In this document: one piece after another, positions 55,628-64,000 of the stretch
Numbering within the stretch: position 1 is the stretch's first letter
Layout: the number at the start of each line of letters is the position of its first letter
Origin: Xylanibacter rodentium
GTDB lineage: Bacteria; Bacteroidota; Bacteroidia; Bacteroidales; Bacteroidaceae
Assembly (NCBI RefSeq): GCF_013166575.1
Contig: NZ_JABKKE010000001.1
Span: forward strand, 248,001 to 312,000
Reading direction: 5' to 3'
DNA: 64,000 bases
The notes under the pieces: model-generated
The model's input: only the letters and a program-made list of their open reading frames with translations
Told to the model about the DNA's origin: nothing
Database searches by the model: none
Translations under genes and position numbers: made by a program

Positions 55628-56797
55628 ATGTTAGACAAGAACAGTAAAATTTATATCGCCGGTCATCACGGACTCGTGGGGTCGGCGATATGGAATAATC
55701 TGAAACAGCGGGGCTACAATAATCTTATAGGCCGCAGTCACAGCGAACTCGACCTTACAGACCAGACCGCAGTGAAAAAATTCTTCGACGAAGAGCGCCC
55801 CGATGCAGTTGTCTTGGCCGCGGCTTTCGTAGGCGGCATAATGGCCAACTTCCTCTACCGCGCAGACTTCATCATGCAGAACATGCTAATGCAGTGCAAT
55901 GTGATAGGCAATGCCTACTCGCATGGCGTGAAAAAACTGTTATTCCTCGGTTCGACATGTATATATCCAAAGGATGCACCACAGCCGATGAAAGAAGATG
56001 TGCTGCTCACATCACCATTGGAATACAGCAATGAGGAATATGCGATAGCAAAAATTGCAGGACTGAAGATGTGCGAAAGCTACAACCTGCAATACGGCAC
56101 CAATTATATCGCCGTAATGCCGACCAATCTCTACGGCCCCAATGACAATTTCCATCTTGAGAACAGCCACGTAATGCCGGCCATGATGCGCAAAATCTAT
56201 CTGGCCAAACTCATACACGACGGCAACTGGAACTCTATCCGTACCGATATGGACAAGCGTCCGGTTGAAGGAGTGACAGGCAGCAACTGCAACGACGAGA
56301 TACTGACGGTACTTGCAAAGTACGGCATCAGTGACAACCGCGTGGTGCTTTGGGGCACAGGTACACCGCTCCGCGAATTCCTATGGAGCGAAGATATGGC
56401 CGACGCCAGCGTGCACGTGCTACTGAATGTAGACTTCAAGGACATCATCGGCATAGAGAAATACTCTTCCGTATTCTACGGAAAGACAACTACAGGTGCC
56501 GTTGACCGCAACAACAGTGAAGGTCGCGGCGGTGCAATCCCGTCTCTTGGCGAGATTCGCAACTGCCATATCAATGTAGGAACAGGCAAAGAACTCACCA
56601 TCCGCGAACTTTCCGAACTTGTCGTCAAGGCTGTCGGTTTCAAAGGAACAGTGGAATTTGACGCCTCCAAACCGGACGGAACACCGCGTAAACTTATCGA
56701 CGTGGAGAAACTCCACTCACTCGGATGGACCCACAAGGTAGAGATAGAAGACGGCGTGCAGAAACTGTTCGAATGGTATCAGGACAGTCTGCGGTAG
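55628..56797 (+). CDS. fcl: GDP-L-fucose synthase
   Basis: A 389-residue epimerase-reductase producing GDP-L-fucose from the gmd product. GHHGLVGSAIW is the NADPH motif; LGSTCIYP and YAIAKIAGLKMCESY hold the catalytic Ser, Tyr and Lys. It is longer than the about 320-residue enteric enzyme because of an insert near residues 280-320 (VFYGKTTTGAVDRNN), a form seen in other Bacteroidales. GDP-fucose feeds surface glycans and, in Bacteroidales, fucosylated glycoproteins. Confidence 0.95.
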   Translation: MLDKNSKIYIAGHHGLVGSAIWNNLKQRGYNNLIGRSHSELDLTDQTAVKKFFDEERPDAVVLAAAFVGGIMANFLYRADFIMQNMLMQCNVIGNAYSHGVKKLLFLGSTCIYPKDAPQPMKEDVLLTSPLEYSNEEYAIAKIAGLKMCESYNLQYGTNYIAVMPTNLYGPNDNFHLENSHVMPAMMRKIYLAKLIHDGNWNSIRTDMDKRPVEGVTGSNCNDEILTVLAKYGISDNRVVLWGTGTPLREFLWSEDMADASVHVLLNVDFKDIIGIEKYSSVFYGKTTTGAVDRNNSEGRGGAIPSLGEIRNCHINVGTGKELTIRELSELVVKAVGFKGTVEFDASKPDGTPRKLIDVEKLHSLGWTHKVEIEDGVQKLFEWYQDSLR

Positions 56798-56878
56798 CCT
56801 GCAACAGTCATTACTATATAATTATCCCGCATAATATACAATAACGGAAATAATAATTCGGATATATCCGTATAAAGC

Positions 56879-56921
56879 GATTCCCCCTGTAACTTCTTTA
56901 ATGGAAGAACAGGGGGAATTG
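56879..56921. terminator. Bidirectional terminator between fcl and the SDR gene
   Basis: ATTCCCCCTGT pairs with ACAGGGGGAAT around a loop with a smaller CTTC/GAAG pairing. It sits between convergent fcl (ends 56797) and the SDR gene (ends 56962). T-runs are short, so termination may be partial. Confidence 0.6.
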
Positions 56922-56961
56922 CTTTACACCAGACACGGCAATCCAATAACTTTATATACCA

Positions 56962-57687
56962 TCATCTTACCCGCATCCTCCGCCAAAACCAATCCGGAAT
57001 GCAACGCCATAACGCAGTGAGCACACGCCAACGGCAATCAATCACCGCAACACGCTTGCGCGATTTTATAGCCTTTACCATACTATATGCCACATCCTCA
57101 GGACGCATCAGCATAGGATAGCGGCAATCATCTCCAAGCAATGCCGTTGCAACAAATCCGGGACGCAGGTCTGTGAAGGTGATTGACAGCCCGCGCATAC
57201 AGGCCTGTTGGTCGAGAGCCTGAATATATGCGTTCTGAAAAGCCTTTGTAGCAGAATATGAAGGAGCCACCCCTAACCCTTTGGTGCCGGCTATAGAACT
57301 TATCACTGCAATATGTCCTCCACCATTATCTGCCATATACCGATATGCCGCACCTACCATACGGGTAAATCCGAGAGCATTGGTAGCAACGGTGGACAAC
57401 TCTGTATCCTGTTCCAGTCCAATGTTCTGCCGTCCGATGCCGGAAGCATAGAAGAACAGCTGCATACCTCCCACACGTTCAATCAATGATTCCAACCGCG
57501 CCACAGCACCTTCGTCCGTAACATCAATCGTCTCTGTCTCCACCCTGTCCGGACACATTTGCCTCAGTCCGAGCAATAACTCAGAACGACGGGCGGCAAC
57601 TCCTATATGCCACCCGTCGTCCAAAAGAATCCGTGCCACCTCGAAACCAAGCCCCGACGAGGCACCTATTACTATAGCATGCTTCAT
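56962..57687 (-). CDS. Short-chain dehydrogenase/reductase
   Basis: A 241-residue classical SDR. GASSGLGFEVARIL is the cofactor-binding glycine motif, ISSIAG the Ser and YSATKAF the Tyr-Lys of the active site. The substrate is unknown. Its start codon shares one base with the stop of the GH105 gene (TAATG), so it is translated together with it and may act on a sugar or its product, but this is inference. Confidence 0.88.
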   Translation of the reverse strand: MKHAIVIGASSGLGFEVARILLDDGWHIGVAARRSELLLGLRQMCPDRVETETIDVTDEGAVARLESLIERVGGMQLFFYASGIGRQNIGLEQDTELSTVATNALGFTRMVGAAYRYMADNGGGHIAVISSIAGTKGLGVAPSYSATKAFQNAYIQALDQQACMRGLSITFTDLRPGFVATALLGDDCRYPMLMRPEDVAYSMVKAIKSRKRVAVIDCRWRVLTALWRCIPDWFWRRMRVR

Positions 57688-60005
57688 TACTTTATTCCCA
57701 CATTGAGAGGATTGCGCAGTCCGTCAAGGTATGAAGCTACGCGCAGTTGCCACTCTCCGAGGCTGCGGCAGTCATACTTGCTCCATGCCGAACCGAAGTA
57801 GTAAGTATAACCGCCGCCTTTGTATCCGCGCAATATGCCAAGAGCGTGGCCGGCATTGCCGCGAGTAGGATTGTCGTACATCAGCTTCTTGGTCTCCGTC
57901 ACTCCGTTGGGAAATAGCGCCGCCACGTATATCTGAAAGTTCTGTCCTTTCGGATTGTCCGTCGGGTCAGCATATACCACATAGTCCTTGCCAGTTTCCA
58001 CATTCTCGGTGTCCTCCGTATGAATGACCACACCCGAAGCCAAATCGGCCGGTACCGTAAGTCCGTCGTACCACACTGTCATCTTATTGAAGTTAGAACC
58101 TTTGTCGAGACTCAGTATTCTGTTCTCCACCACATTGTCACAGCCCTTTATCTTAGCCGGATTATACACCAGCTTCACCGTAAAACGCAGAGGACCGTTG
58201 TCAAGTATCTCATAGTCCTTGTAACAGTAAGGGAACAGTATCTTATCGCCGTCCATCAGGGCCGGAGTGCCGCAACCAAGCGTCGGTCCCACCTTATAGC
58301 AGTCGAGACCATGGCCTTGGTCGAAGTGATAGCTCGTAATCATGTTGAGCGAGTCGGCCGCTGCCGGATTCGTCTTTTTGAGCGCAGTTATCACAGGCTT
58401 CGTTACATCCTCTATATAATAACGCTTCTCCACCTCAAGATCGGGAGTGTTCTTGACCCAGACGTCGTTTCCGAAAGCATCCTCACCCGTACGCTGCAGG
58501 GCCGGACCATAGCATCGGTATGCCCCACGGTCGTTCTCCCAGGCAATATCGTCCACACGCTCGGGATACATACGGCCGTAACATGTATTGACAAATGTCT
58601 TCGGAGTGCCCTTGCTGAAGGTATAGAGTGCCGTTCCGCAAGGGCGCACAGCAGCATCAATAAGTACCTTGCCGTCGTATGTAAGCTGATACGGCACTTG
58701 CTGACCGAGAGCGTTGTACACACAGAACTGGCGTCCGCCGCTTATGCCAAGACGCGCAAACACCTCCTTGGCATCCAGTTCTACCACCTCCTGACGGAAA
58801 CGGTCGGTGCTGTTGGTCACTCCAACAGTGAATGTCCTGGCGTCCGTAGGCCGCACGCTGCCATCGTCATAGCGCACCTTCTCGCATGCAGCAAGCAGGA
58901 AGGCTCCCGTTCCGAAGTTAGTAACATTCTGTGCGCTCAGCAGCTGGCCCTTGATGGCTTTCTCGCCGATAGGCTGCACATAGCCGACAGAACCGTCGGA
59001 CTGCAGTGCCACAGTTGACAGATACTGCCATGCACGGTCTGCAGCCGGCCCATATACGGCACGGTCGAGCAGTCCGTTGTTAACGCCCCACATCAGTCCG
59101 TAGGCCAACAGCGCCGTTCCGCTGGTCTCGCGGCCCTCGGCCTGCTTCGGGTCGAGCATAGAGCGTGTCCAGTAACCGTCGGGCTGCTGGCATTTCACGG
59201 CTCCGGCAGCCAGACTCTTGAAACGCTCCACAAACACACCGCGATTGACATATGATGCCGGCATATCGGTGATAACCTTGGCCAGTCCGGCAAGCACCCA
59301 CCCGTTGCCACGTGCCCAAAAGTCCTTCTTTCCGGCCTCGGTCTTGTGTGCAGGATAGAGATACTTGCCGTCACGATAGTAAAGATTGTCCTCCTTGTCA
59401 TACATCAGATTGTCGGCATAGGTGAAGTTGTCGTACATCTTGTCAAGATACTTCACGTCGCCTGTGGCCACATACATCTTCGACATCACCGGCATAGCCA
59501 TATACAGAGCGTCGGCCCACCACCAATAATCGGTCTCTTTCGTGGCACACTCATAGCCCATCACCTCGGTGGCACGTGCTATCTTGTATGCATCAGGGTT
59601 CATGGCGTACATATCGAGATATGTCTGGAAACATATCTGCCAGTCACCGAAGAGCACATAGTCATTCCCTTCACCATAATTCCTGTACTTCCATTGCTTC
59701 GGATTGGCGGCTGTGGCTCCGCTCCACTTGTTGTGACGTGCCCATTTGTCGCTATATTCCAGATACTTGGCGTTTCCGGTAAGGCGGTATGCCTCCATAT
59801 TACCGGTAAAATAGACTGCATCATCCCAGAAAGCTCTCACTTCCGGCTTGTTCGTCTCCTGCCAATGGTTGTTCACTTTCTCTACAATCTCGATTGGCGA
59901 CAACGTTGGAGCCGCCTGCTTCTTCTTGGCCTTGGCGTCTGCCGGTGACGGTACGAGCGTCATGGCGGCAACAAGGCTTGCTGATGTCAATAGTCTTAGT
60001 TTCAT
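57687..60005 (-). CDS. GH105 unsaturated glycuronyl hydrolase fused to DUF4861
   Basis: A 772-residue exported protein. A signal peptide (MKLRLLTSASLVAAMTLV) is followed by an (alpha/alpha)6-barrel GH105 domain (about 35-385) with FWARGNGWVLAGL, WWWADALYMAMP and GRETSGTALLAYG. The C-terminal half (about 400-772) matches DUF4861, a beta-sandwich found with pectin-degrading genes. GH105 removes unsaturated uronic acids left by polysaccharide lyases, e.g. from rhamnogalacturonan. No SusC/SusD pair is seen in the window, so the locus is isolated. Confidence 0.88.
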   Translation of the reverse strand: MKLRLLTSASLVAAMTLVPSPADAKAKKKQAAPTLSPIEIVEKVNNHWQETNKPEVRAFWDDAVYFTGNMEAYRLTGNAKYLEYSDKWARHNKWSGATAANPKQWKYRNYGEGNDYVLFGDWQICFQTYLDMYAMNPDAYKIARATEVMGYECATKETDYWWWADALYMAMPVMSKMYVATGDVKYLDKMYDNFTYADNLMYDKEDNLYYRDGKYLYPAHKTEAGKKDFWARGNGWVLAGLAKVITDMPASYVNRGVFVERFKSLAAGAVKCQQPDGYWTRSMLDPKQAEGRETSGTALLAYGLMWGVNNGLLDRAVYGPAADRAWQYLSTVALQSDGSVGYVQPIGEKAIKGQLLSAQNVTNFGTGAFLLAACEKVRYDDGSVRPTDARTFTVGVTNSTDRFRQEVVELDAKEVFARLGISGGRQFCVYNALGQQVPYQLTYDGKVLIDAAVRPCGTALYTFSKGTPKTFVNTCYGRMYPERVDDIAWENDRGAYRCYGPALQRTGEDAFGNDVWVKNTPDLEVEKRYYIEDVTKPVITALKKTNPAAADSLNMITSYHFDQGHGLDCYKVGPTLGCGTPALMDGDKILFPYCYKDYEILDNGPLRFTVKLVYNPAKIKGCDNVVENRILSLDKGSNFNKMTVWYDGLTVPADLASGVVIHTEDTENVETGKDYVVYADPTDNPKGQNFQIYVAALFPNGVTETKKLMYDNPTRGNAGHALGILRGYKGGGYTYYFGSAWSKYDCRSLGEWQLRVASYLDGLRNPLNVGIK

Positions 60006-60044
60006 ATAATATTGTTATGTAGTTTTCCTTTTTTATACAGTCCG

Positions 60045-62249
60045 CTATTTCATTTCGGCATTAAAGAAGTTGACAATCTGCCTGAACAGATGATTGCGCG
60101 TGTTGCCTCCGTAGATGCCATGGTTGCGGTTGGTGTATATATTCTCCTTGAAGTCCTTGTCGGCCTGTACGAGAGCCTCGGTGTATTCGGCCGTATTGCG
60201 GAAGTGCACATTGTCGTCGGCCATACCGTGGCATATCAGCAGCGAGCCGCTGAGGTCCTTGGCACGCATTATAGGGTTGATGTCGTAACCCGACGGATTC
60301 TCTTTCGGCGTACGCATATAACGCTCCGTGTACACCGTGTCATAATAGCGCCAGCTTGTAGGCGGTGCGACGGCTACTCCGGCACGGAATACGGCACGGC
60401 CTTCACTCATGCTCATCAGTGTGTTCCATCCGCCGTAGCTCCATCCCCATATGCCTATACGGTTCTTGTCGACAAACGACTGCCGGCCAAGCCACAGGGC
60501 TGCCTCCACCTGGTCGCGGGCTTCGAGCTCACCGAGACGCAGATATGTACACTTCTCAAACTCGGCACCGCGTCCGCCTGTGCCACGGTTGTCCACACAG
60601 ACCACAAGATATCCCTGCTGGGCAAAGTAATGTTCGAGCACGGCTCCCTGCCCGCACATACCAATGTTCCAGCTGTTGAGCACCTGCTGACTGCCCGGAC
60701 CACCATATTGATACATTATGACGGGATAGCGCTTCCCGATGTCGAAGTCCGCAGGCTTTATCATCCATCCGTTAAGTTCCACGCCTTCGGAGGTCTTGAA
60801 CGAAAACAATTCGCGCTTGCCAAGCCCGTAGGATTCCATCTTTTCCTTAAGCTCATGATTGTCAATCAGGGTGGCCGTCACCTTACCTGTATTGGCACGG
60901 AGCGTATATACGGCCGGATTGTCGAGGTCGCTCCATATGTTGATGAAATACTTGAAGTTCTTGCTGAAGATAGCCGCATTACATCCTTCACGGTCGGTCA
61001 GCCGCTCCGTCTTGCCGTTCTGACGGGCCACGAATATCTGCCTGTCCTGCGGACCAAGCTGCGCGGCTGAATAATATACATCGCCCGTAGCTTCGTCAAG
61101 TCCGTAAAGGGCGGTCACGACATAATTGTCCTTCACTATCTGACGCTGCAGTTGCCCTGTAAGCGAATATACATAGATATGGTTGTAGCCGTCGCGCTCG
61201 CTCGGCACTACGATGTGCTTGTCGGTAATGACGATTCCGTCCATCGACTCTTCCTTGATATACTTGTCCGCCTTGTCCTGCACGACAAGCTGGCACACGG
61301 TGGAAAGAGGGTTGGCCATATATATCGACAGGCAGTCCTGGTGGCGGTTCATCGTGTATACGGCCACCTTGGTCGGGTCGGATGTCATCACGATCCGAGG
61401 TATATATCCGTCGGCATCGAGCGGCAAATCCATGCGTCGTGTCTGACGCGACTTGATGTCAAAGCTGTATACGGCCACCTTCGAATTGGCTTCGCCCGCC
61501 ACAGGATACTTATATGTATACTCTCCGGGATATCCGGCATATTCCTTACGTTCGGGTCTGAGACCGCAGTAAAGCGGAAACGAATATTCCTTCACGCCCG
61601 ATTCGTCGTACCGGATCCAGCATATCTGACGGCTGTCGGCCGTGAAGACCATGGCACGGCTATGTCCGAACTCCTCCTCACACACCCAGTCTGGAATGCC
61701 GTTTATCACCTCGTTGCGCCGTCCGTCCTTGGTGACCTGGCTCTCGGCATTGTCGTAGAGCAATTTTATAAGATGGATATTATTGTCCCGCACAAAGGCT
61801 ATCATGTTGCCGTCGGGCGAGAAGAGCGGCGTCTGCTGCGGCCCTCCGTCCGACAATGGCACCATCCTGTTGTTCTCCACCTCGAATATATAGTACACCG
61901 CCGTAAACGAACGACGGTATATGTCCTTGGTCTCTGTCTGGATAAGTATGCGGTCACCCTTTGGACTGATGATATATCCGTCTATCGATTCAAGTTTTTT
62001 CCCGCGTACGGTGTTCACGTCAAACAGCGTCCCCACTTGTTTTCCGGTCCGGAACGAGTACTTAACAATCTGTTTCCCGTCGCTGCTCAACCGCGCATAT
62101 GTCTCTCCGTCGTCGAGAGGTTTCACGCCGGTGATATGCCTGCCGCTGAATTCGCCGCCGGTAATGCTCTTCAAATCGAGCCTGTCGCCGGCAAAAACGT
62201 GAACGGCAGCCGTGAGTAATACAGCACACATAAATGCAATTTTCTTCAT
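60045..62249 (-). CDS. S9 family dipeptidyl peptidase (DPP-IV-like)
   Basis: A 734-residue exported serine peptidase. A signal peptide (MKKIAFMCAVLLTAAVHVFA) precedes an eight-bladed propeller region and a C-terminal alpha/beta hydrolase domain with nucleophile Ser in GWSYGGWNT, Asp in HGMADDNVH and His in TNRNHGIYGGN. DPP-IV enzymes release X-Pro or X-Ala dipeptides from the N-terminus, supporting peptide use in the periplasm. It starts 56 bases after a TAACTTTG box at 62305-62312. Confidence 0.93.
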   Translation of the reverse strand: MKKIAFMCAVLLTAAVHVFAGDRLDLKSITGGEFSGRHITGVKPLDDGETYARLSSDGKQIVKYSFRTGKQVGTLFDVNTVRGKKLESIDGYIISPKGDRILIQTETKDIYRRSFTAVYYIFEVENNRMVPLSDGGPQQTPLFSPDGNMIAFVRDNNIHLIKLLYDNAESQVTKDGRRNEVINGIPDWVCEEEFGHSRAMVFTADSRQICWIRYDESGVKEYSFPLYCGLRPERKEYAGYPGEYTYKYPVAGEANSKVAVYSFDIKSRQTRRMDLPLDADGYIPRIVMTSDPTKVAVYTMNRHQDCLSIYMANPLSTVCQLVVQDKADKYIKEESMDGIVITDKHIVVPSERDGYNHIYVYSLTGQLQRQIVKDNYVVTALYGLDEATGDVYYSAAQLGPQDRQIFVARQNGKTERLTDREGCNAAIFSKNFKYFINIWSDLDNPAVYTLRANTGKVTATLIDNHELKEKMESYGLGKRELFSFKTSEGVELNGWMIKPADFDIGKRYPVIMYQYGGPGSQQVLNSWNIGMCGQGAVLEHYFAQQGYLVVCVDNRGTGGRGAEFEKCTYLRLGELEARDQVEAALWLGRQSFVDKNRIGIWGWSYGGWNTLMSMSEGRAVFRAGVAVAPPTSWRYYDTVYTERYMRTPKENPSGYDINPIMRAKDLSGSLLICHGMADDNVHFRNTAEYTEALVQADKDFKENIYTNRNHGIYGGNTRNHLFRQIVNFFNAEMK

Positions 62250-62304
62250 TATAATACAATTATTATATCGTTATTAGTTTTATTTCCTGTATCTATATAT
62301 TCGG

Positions 62305-62312
62305 CAAAGTTA
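62305..62312 (-). promoter_or_regulatory. -7 box TAACTTTG of the S9 peptidase gene
   Basis: Reads TAACTTTG on the minus strand, 55 bases before the start at 62249. Confidence 0.55.
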
Positions 62313-62484
62313 CAAATAAAATATGAAATGAGACAATTACAGCGCAAGGATATGGTGGCAGAATGACAGAAATGTGATTTTTCAGCAATGACAAGCACGA
62401 AGCGGAATTGCGTTTTTCCACCACTCAGATTATCCCATACGCCCAATATCCCCCTTGGGAGACTATAGCAGTCCGTCCTCTTTT

Positions 62485-62843
62485 TTCTTAATTTTCCGTA
62501 CTTTCTTTCTCTCATTCTGGAAGAACAGAAAGGCCTTTTCAGCGCTCTTGACACACGTTTCCAGCACCATTTTCTTGCCGTAAGGGCCTTTTTATCTCCC
62601 AAAACGGCCATTTTGTCTTCCCAAAGCGGCCGTTCGGTCTTCCCGAAGCGGCTCCGTTGCAATGCGAAACGGCCGTTATCGCAACCCGAAAGCGGTCTCT
62701 CTGCTTTCTTTACATGGCCTTACGAAAGCGGTGCAAGCGTAACCCGCTGACTGTCAGCACATCCTGTTTTGGCACAAATTTGCGATATTTCGGGCCCAAT
62801 GGTGGCAAAACACGATTTTGTGACGGCCGACGAAGTGTTTTGT
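62485..62843 (+). repeat. Dispersed non-coding element, copy B (359 bp)
   Basis: Second copy of the element at 29604-29961, same orientation and almost equal length. GGCC-type cores lie at 62585, 62606, 62628, 62650 (GGCT), 62671 and 62694 (GGTC), spacing 21, 22, 22, 21 and 23 bp. The 24 bases at the right end (62820-62843) are identical to copy A. It abuts the broken AraC gene; a 7-bp inverted repeat (GTAAAGT/ACTTTAC, 62842-62863) spans the junction. Frames inside it are not conserved between the copies. Confidence 0.8.
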
Positions 62844-62861
62844 AAAGTAAATTACCACTTT

Positions 62862-63273
62862 ACGGACACACAGTCTGTCGGCACAATACTGCACCGACGG
62901 CAGGCCGTACTTCAGCTGCCGGCCCTCGTCGAAATAGGCATGCAGCAGATTGTCAAACCGCATCAGCAGGGACAGATTGTCGTGCTAGTCATCGGTCATC
63001 ACCTCTTCACCGTTGTCTTTCCAGCCCCCCTATCTGCCCCGGGGCCACGCATATCACCTTACCTTTCTTATAGTCGTACTTGCCGCAGCCGTAAGACAAA
63101 TCCACTTCAGCCTCATCGTGAAAGAAAATGCCGTATACACTGTAGTTGTTAAGGCTGTGCCGCACGGGCGACACAGAGGCATAGTCGATTATACTCACCA
63201 GAGGATGCTGCTCCAATTGCCCCAGATAGCGGCTGTAATCGTTGGGATTTCTTATTTTCAGAATATTGTTCAT
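62862..63273 (-). pseudogene. Broken AraC-family regulator gene
   Basis: The intact first part (63007-63273, 88 codons) reads MNNILKIRNPNDYSRYLGQL through CVAPGQIGG, the N-terminal sensing domain of Bacteroidales AraC regulators. At the G-run near 63027 the frame changes; the other frame continues KDNGEEV, then reaches TAG, then LLMRFDNLLHAYF and YGLPSVQYCADRL, which match the linker and the start of the DNA-binding domain. About 90 residues between are missing, and the rest is cut off by repeat element B. Frameshift, deletion and truncation together make it non-functional. It would have been divergent from the flavodoxin gene it probably regulated. Confidence 0.8.
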
Positions 63274-63299
63274 AAGGCCAGTTTATTGCTATTCTGTGA

Positions 63300-63307
63300 C
63301 AAAGATA
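63300..63307 (-). promoter_or_regulatory. -7 box TATCTTTG of the former AraC gene
   Basis: Reads TATCTTTG on the minus strand, 26 bases before the start at 63273. The promoter seems intact although the gene is broken. Confidence 0.5.
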
Positions 63308-63407
63308 TTTATTTTTACCGTCAAAACGGCATAAACGGCACAATAAAATCAGTAAAAATGGTACAAATACACCGTTTTTCGTTACATAGATTACGCTGGA
63401 TTATACA

Positions 63408-63415
63408 TAAATTTG
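63408..63415 (+). promoter_or_regulatory. -7 box TAAATTTG of the flavodoxin gene
   Basis: TAAATTTG lies 20 bp before the flavodoxin start at 63436. Between the two divergent promoters are the repeated words AAACGGCA (twice near 63323-63340) and TACAAATACACC, which could be operator elements of the lost AraC protein. Confidence 0.55.
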
Positions 63416-63435
63416 CACCATAAAACTATTGGAAT

Positions 63436-64000
63436 ATGAAAAGAACAATTATGACAATGGCACTGGTCGCCGCAACTAACATGGCGCTGTATGCCAAGAC
63501 TTTGGTGGTGTATTACAGCTATACGAACAATGTACACAACATCGTAACGGCACTTTGCGGGCAGATTGACGCCGACGTGATACGCATAGAACCGGCCGAA
63601 AAAGGCCTCGACTATGCGGCAAACAACTATGCCATAGGCAGCGAGCAGATAGCCGCGATACGCAACAAGCCAGACGATGCGGCGGCGTATCCCGCCATCG
63701 ACCCCGTTACGGTAAATCCAGACGAGTACGACACGGTGATAATAGGAGCCCCGCTATGGTGGAGCGACATGGCATCGCCGTTGCAGACGTTCCTGTTCCA
63801 TTACGGCAAACAGCTGGCCGGCAAGCGCATCGGCCTGATTGTGTCGAGCGCAAGCAGCGGCATATCGGGGGTGGAAGCCGACGCGAGGCGCCTTGTGCCC
63901 GGCGGAGTGTTCCTGTCACCGTCGCTATGGATACGGTCGTCACAGACGTCGTCGGCCCCCACGCTCGTGGCCGAATGGCTGAAAACGATAGACTATAAAA
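63436..64000 (+). CDS. Exported flavodoxin, 3' end outside the window
   Basis: The frame is open from ATG 63436 to the window end (188 codons seen). A signal peptide (MKRTIMTMALVAATNMALYA) precedes a flavodoxin fold: LVVYYSYTNNVHNIV is the FMN phosphate loop, and TVIIGAPLWWSDMASPL the second FMN loop. Proteins of this group are flavodoxin-like oxidoreductases, often next to AraC regulators in Bacteroidales; the redox partner is unknown. An exported form is less usual than the cytoplasmic one. The C-terminus cannot be judged. Confidence 0.82.
   Translation, partial: MKRTIMTMALVAATNMALYAKTLVVYYSYTNNVHNIVTALCGQIDADVIRIEPAEKGLDYAANNYAIGSEQIAAIRNKPDDAAAYPAIDPVTVNPDEYDTVIIGAPLWWSDMASPLQTFLFHYGKQLAGKRIGLIVSSASSGISGVEADARRLVPGGVFLSPSLWIRSSQTSSAPTLVAEWLKTIDYK

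Noticed and set aside
62769..63423. Two plus-strand frames of 127 and 136 residues over the broken AraC region
   Set aside because: The minus strand shows clear AraC similarity in two frames, and these plus-strand frames match nothing and start inside element B or over the AraC promoter.

Overview
The window is a 64 kb piece of a Bacteroidales chromosome, most likely from the Prevotellaceae or a close relative. Evidence for this is the repeated promoter element TAnnTTTG (the Bacteroidetes -7 box) in front of many genes, families restricted to or typical of this phylum (HU/SPOR protein, DUF4270 lipoprotein, class III fructose bisphosphatase, GH105-DUF4861 hydrolase, S9 dipeptidyl peptidase), and a secreted protein whose C-terminal motif looks like those common in Prevotella. 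It is ordinary core chromosome with a few decayed or accessory patches. I see no prophage, transposase, CRISPR array or integrase.

Layout. 1-780 has no credible gene but holds a perfect 56-bp palindrome, a hairpin and a 22-bp-period array of small palindromes. 817-6928 carries an HU/SPOR protein and zinc-ribbon/FHA protein pair, purU, the histidine genes hisH-hisA-hisF-hisIE and an FtsE-type ATPase. 6993-13962 holds aspartokinase and diaminopimelate decarboxylase (lysine and peptidoglycan), two glycosyltransferases and class III fructose bisphosphatase. 14071-19878, on the minus strand, holds a UvrD helicase, a divergent sigma-70 factor, tRNA-Arg(ACG), and a secreted Ig-like protein with a 59-residue companion peptide. 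20398-26665 is lon-tgt-LptF/G-DEAD helicase. 26847-30776 has an AraC regulator divergent from a MATE exporter, then a decayed stretch (response-regulator fragment, tRNA-like sequence, dispersed repeat element A), then a TRIC-type membrane protein. 30820-36394 contains a 2-hydroxyacid dehydrogenase, rarA, an orphan acidic-tailed protein and a membrane pyrophosphatase. 36522-40385 has a small protein, a DUF4270 lipoprotein and a truncated GT5 protein, divergent from panC-panD. 40520-43153 is a methylmalonyl-CoA decarboxylase/epimerase operon that lacks its membrane beta subunit and has a gamma subunit cut down to 50 residues. 43477-48126 has an ABC exporter, ogt, a signal-peptidase-like protease overlapping an HprK-like kinase, and a GH25 lysozyme. 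48179-56797 holds a C11 protease, glnS, a TPR protein, DedA, and the GDP-mannose to GDP-fucose pathway (manC-gmd-fcl). 56962-62249 has an SDR, a GH105 hydrolase and a DPP-IV-like peptidase. The right end holds repeat element B, a broken AraC gene and a divergent exported flavodoxin that runs off the window.

The most unusual signal is non-coding. Four intergenic places (about 564-642, 29604-29961, 45753-45809 and 62485-62843) carry arrays of short palindromes of the form AAA-N7-TTT with a period of about 22 bp, close to two helical turns. Two of them use the core GTGSCAC and two use CGGCCG-like cores inside a dispersed element of 358-359 bp with a conserved tail. Both copies of the long element lie close to decayed regulatory genes. 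Second in interest are the reduced decarboxylase operon and the protease/kinase pair that resembles part of an uncharacterised peptide-modification cluster.
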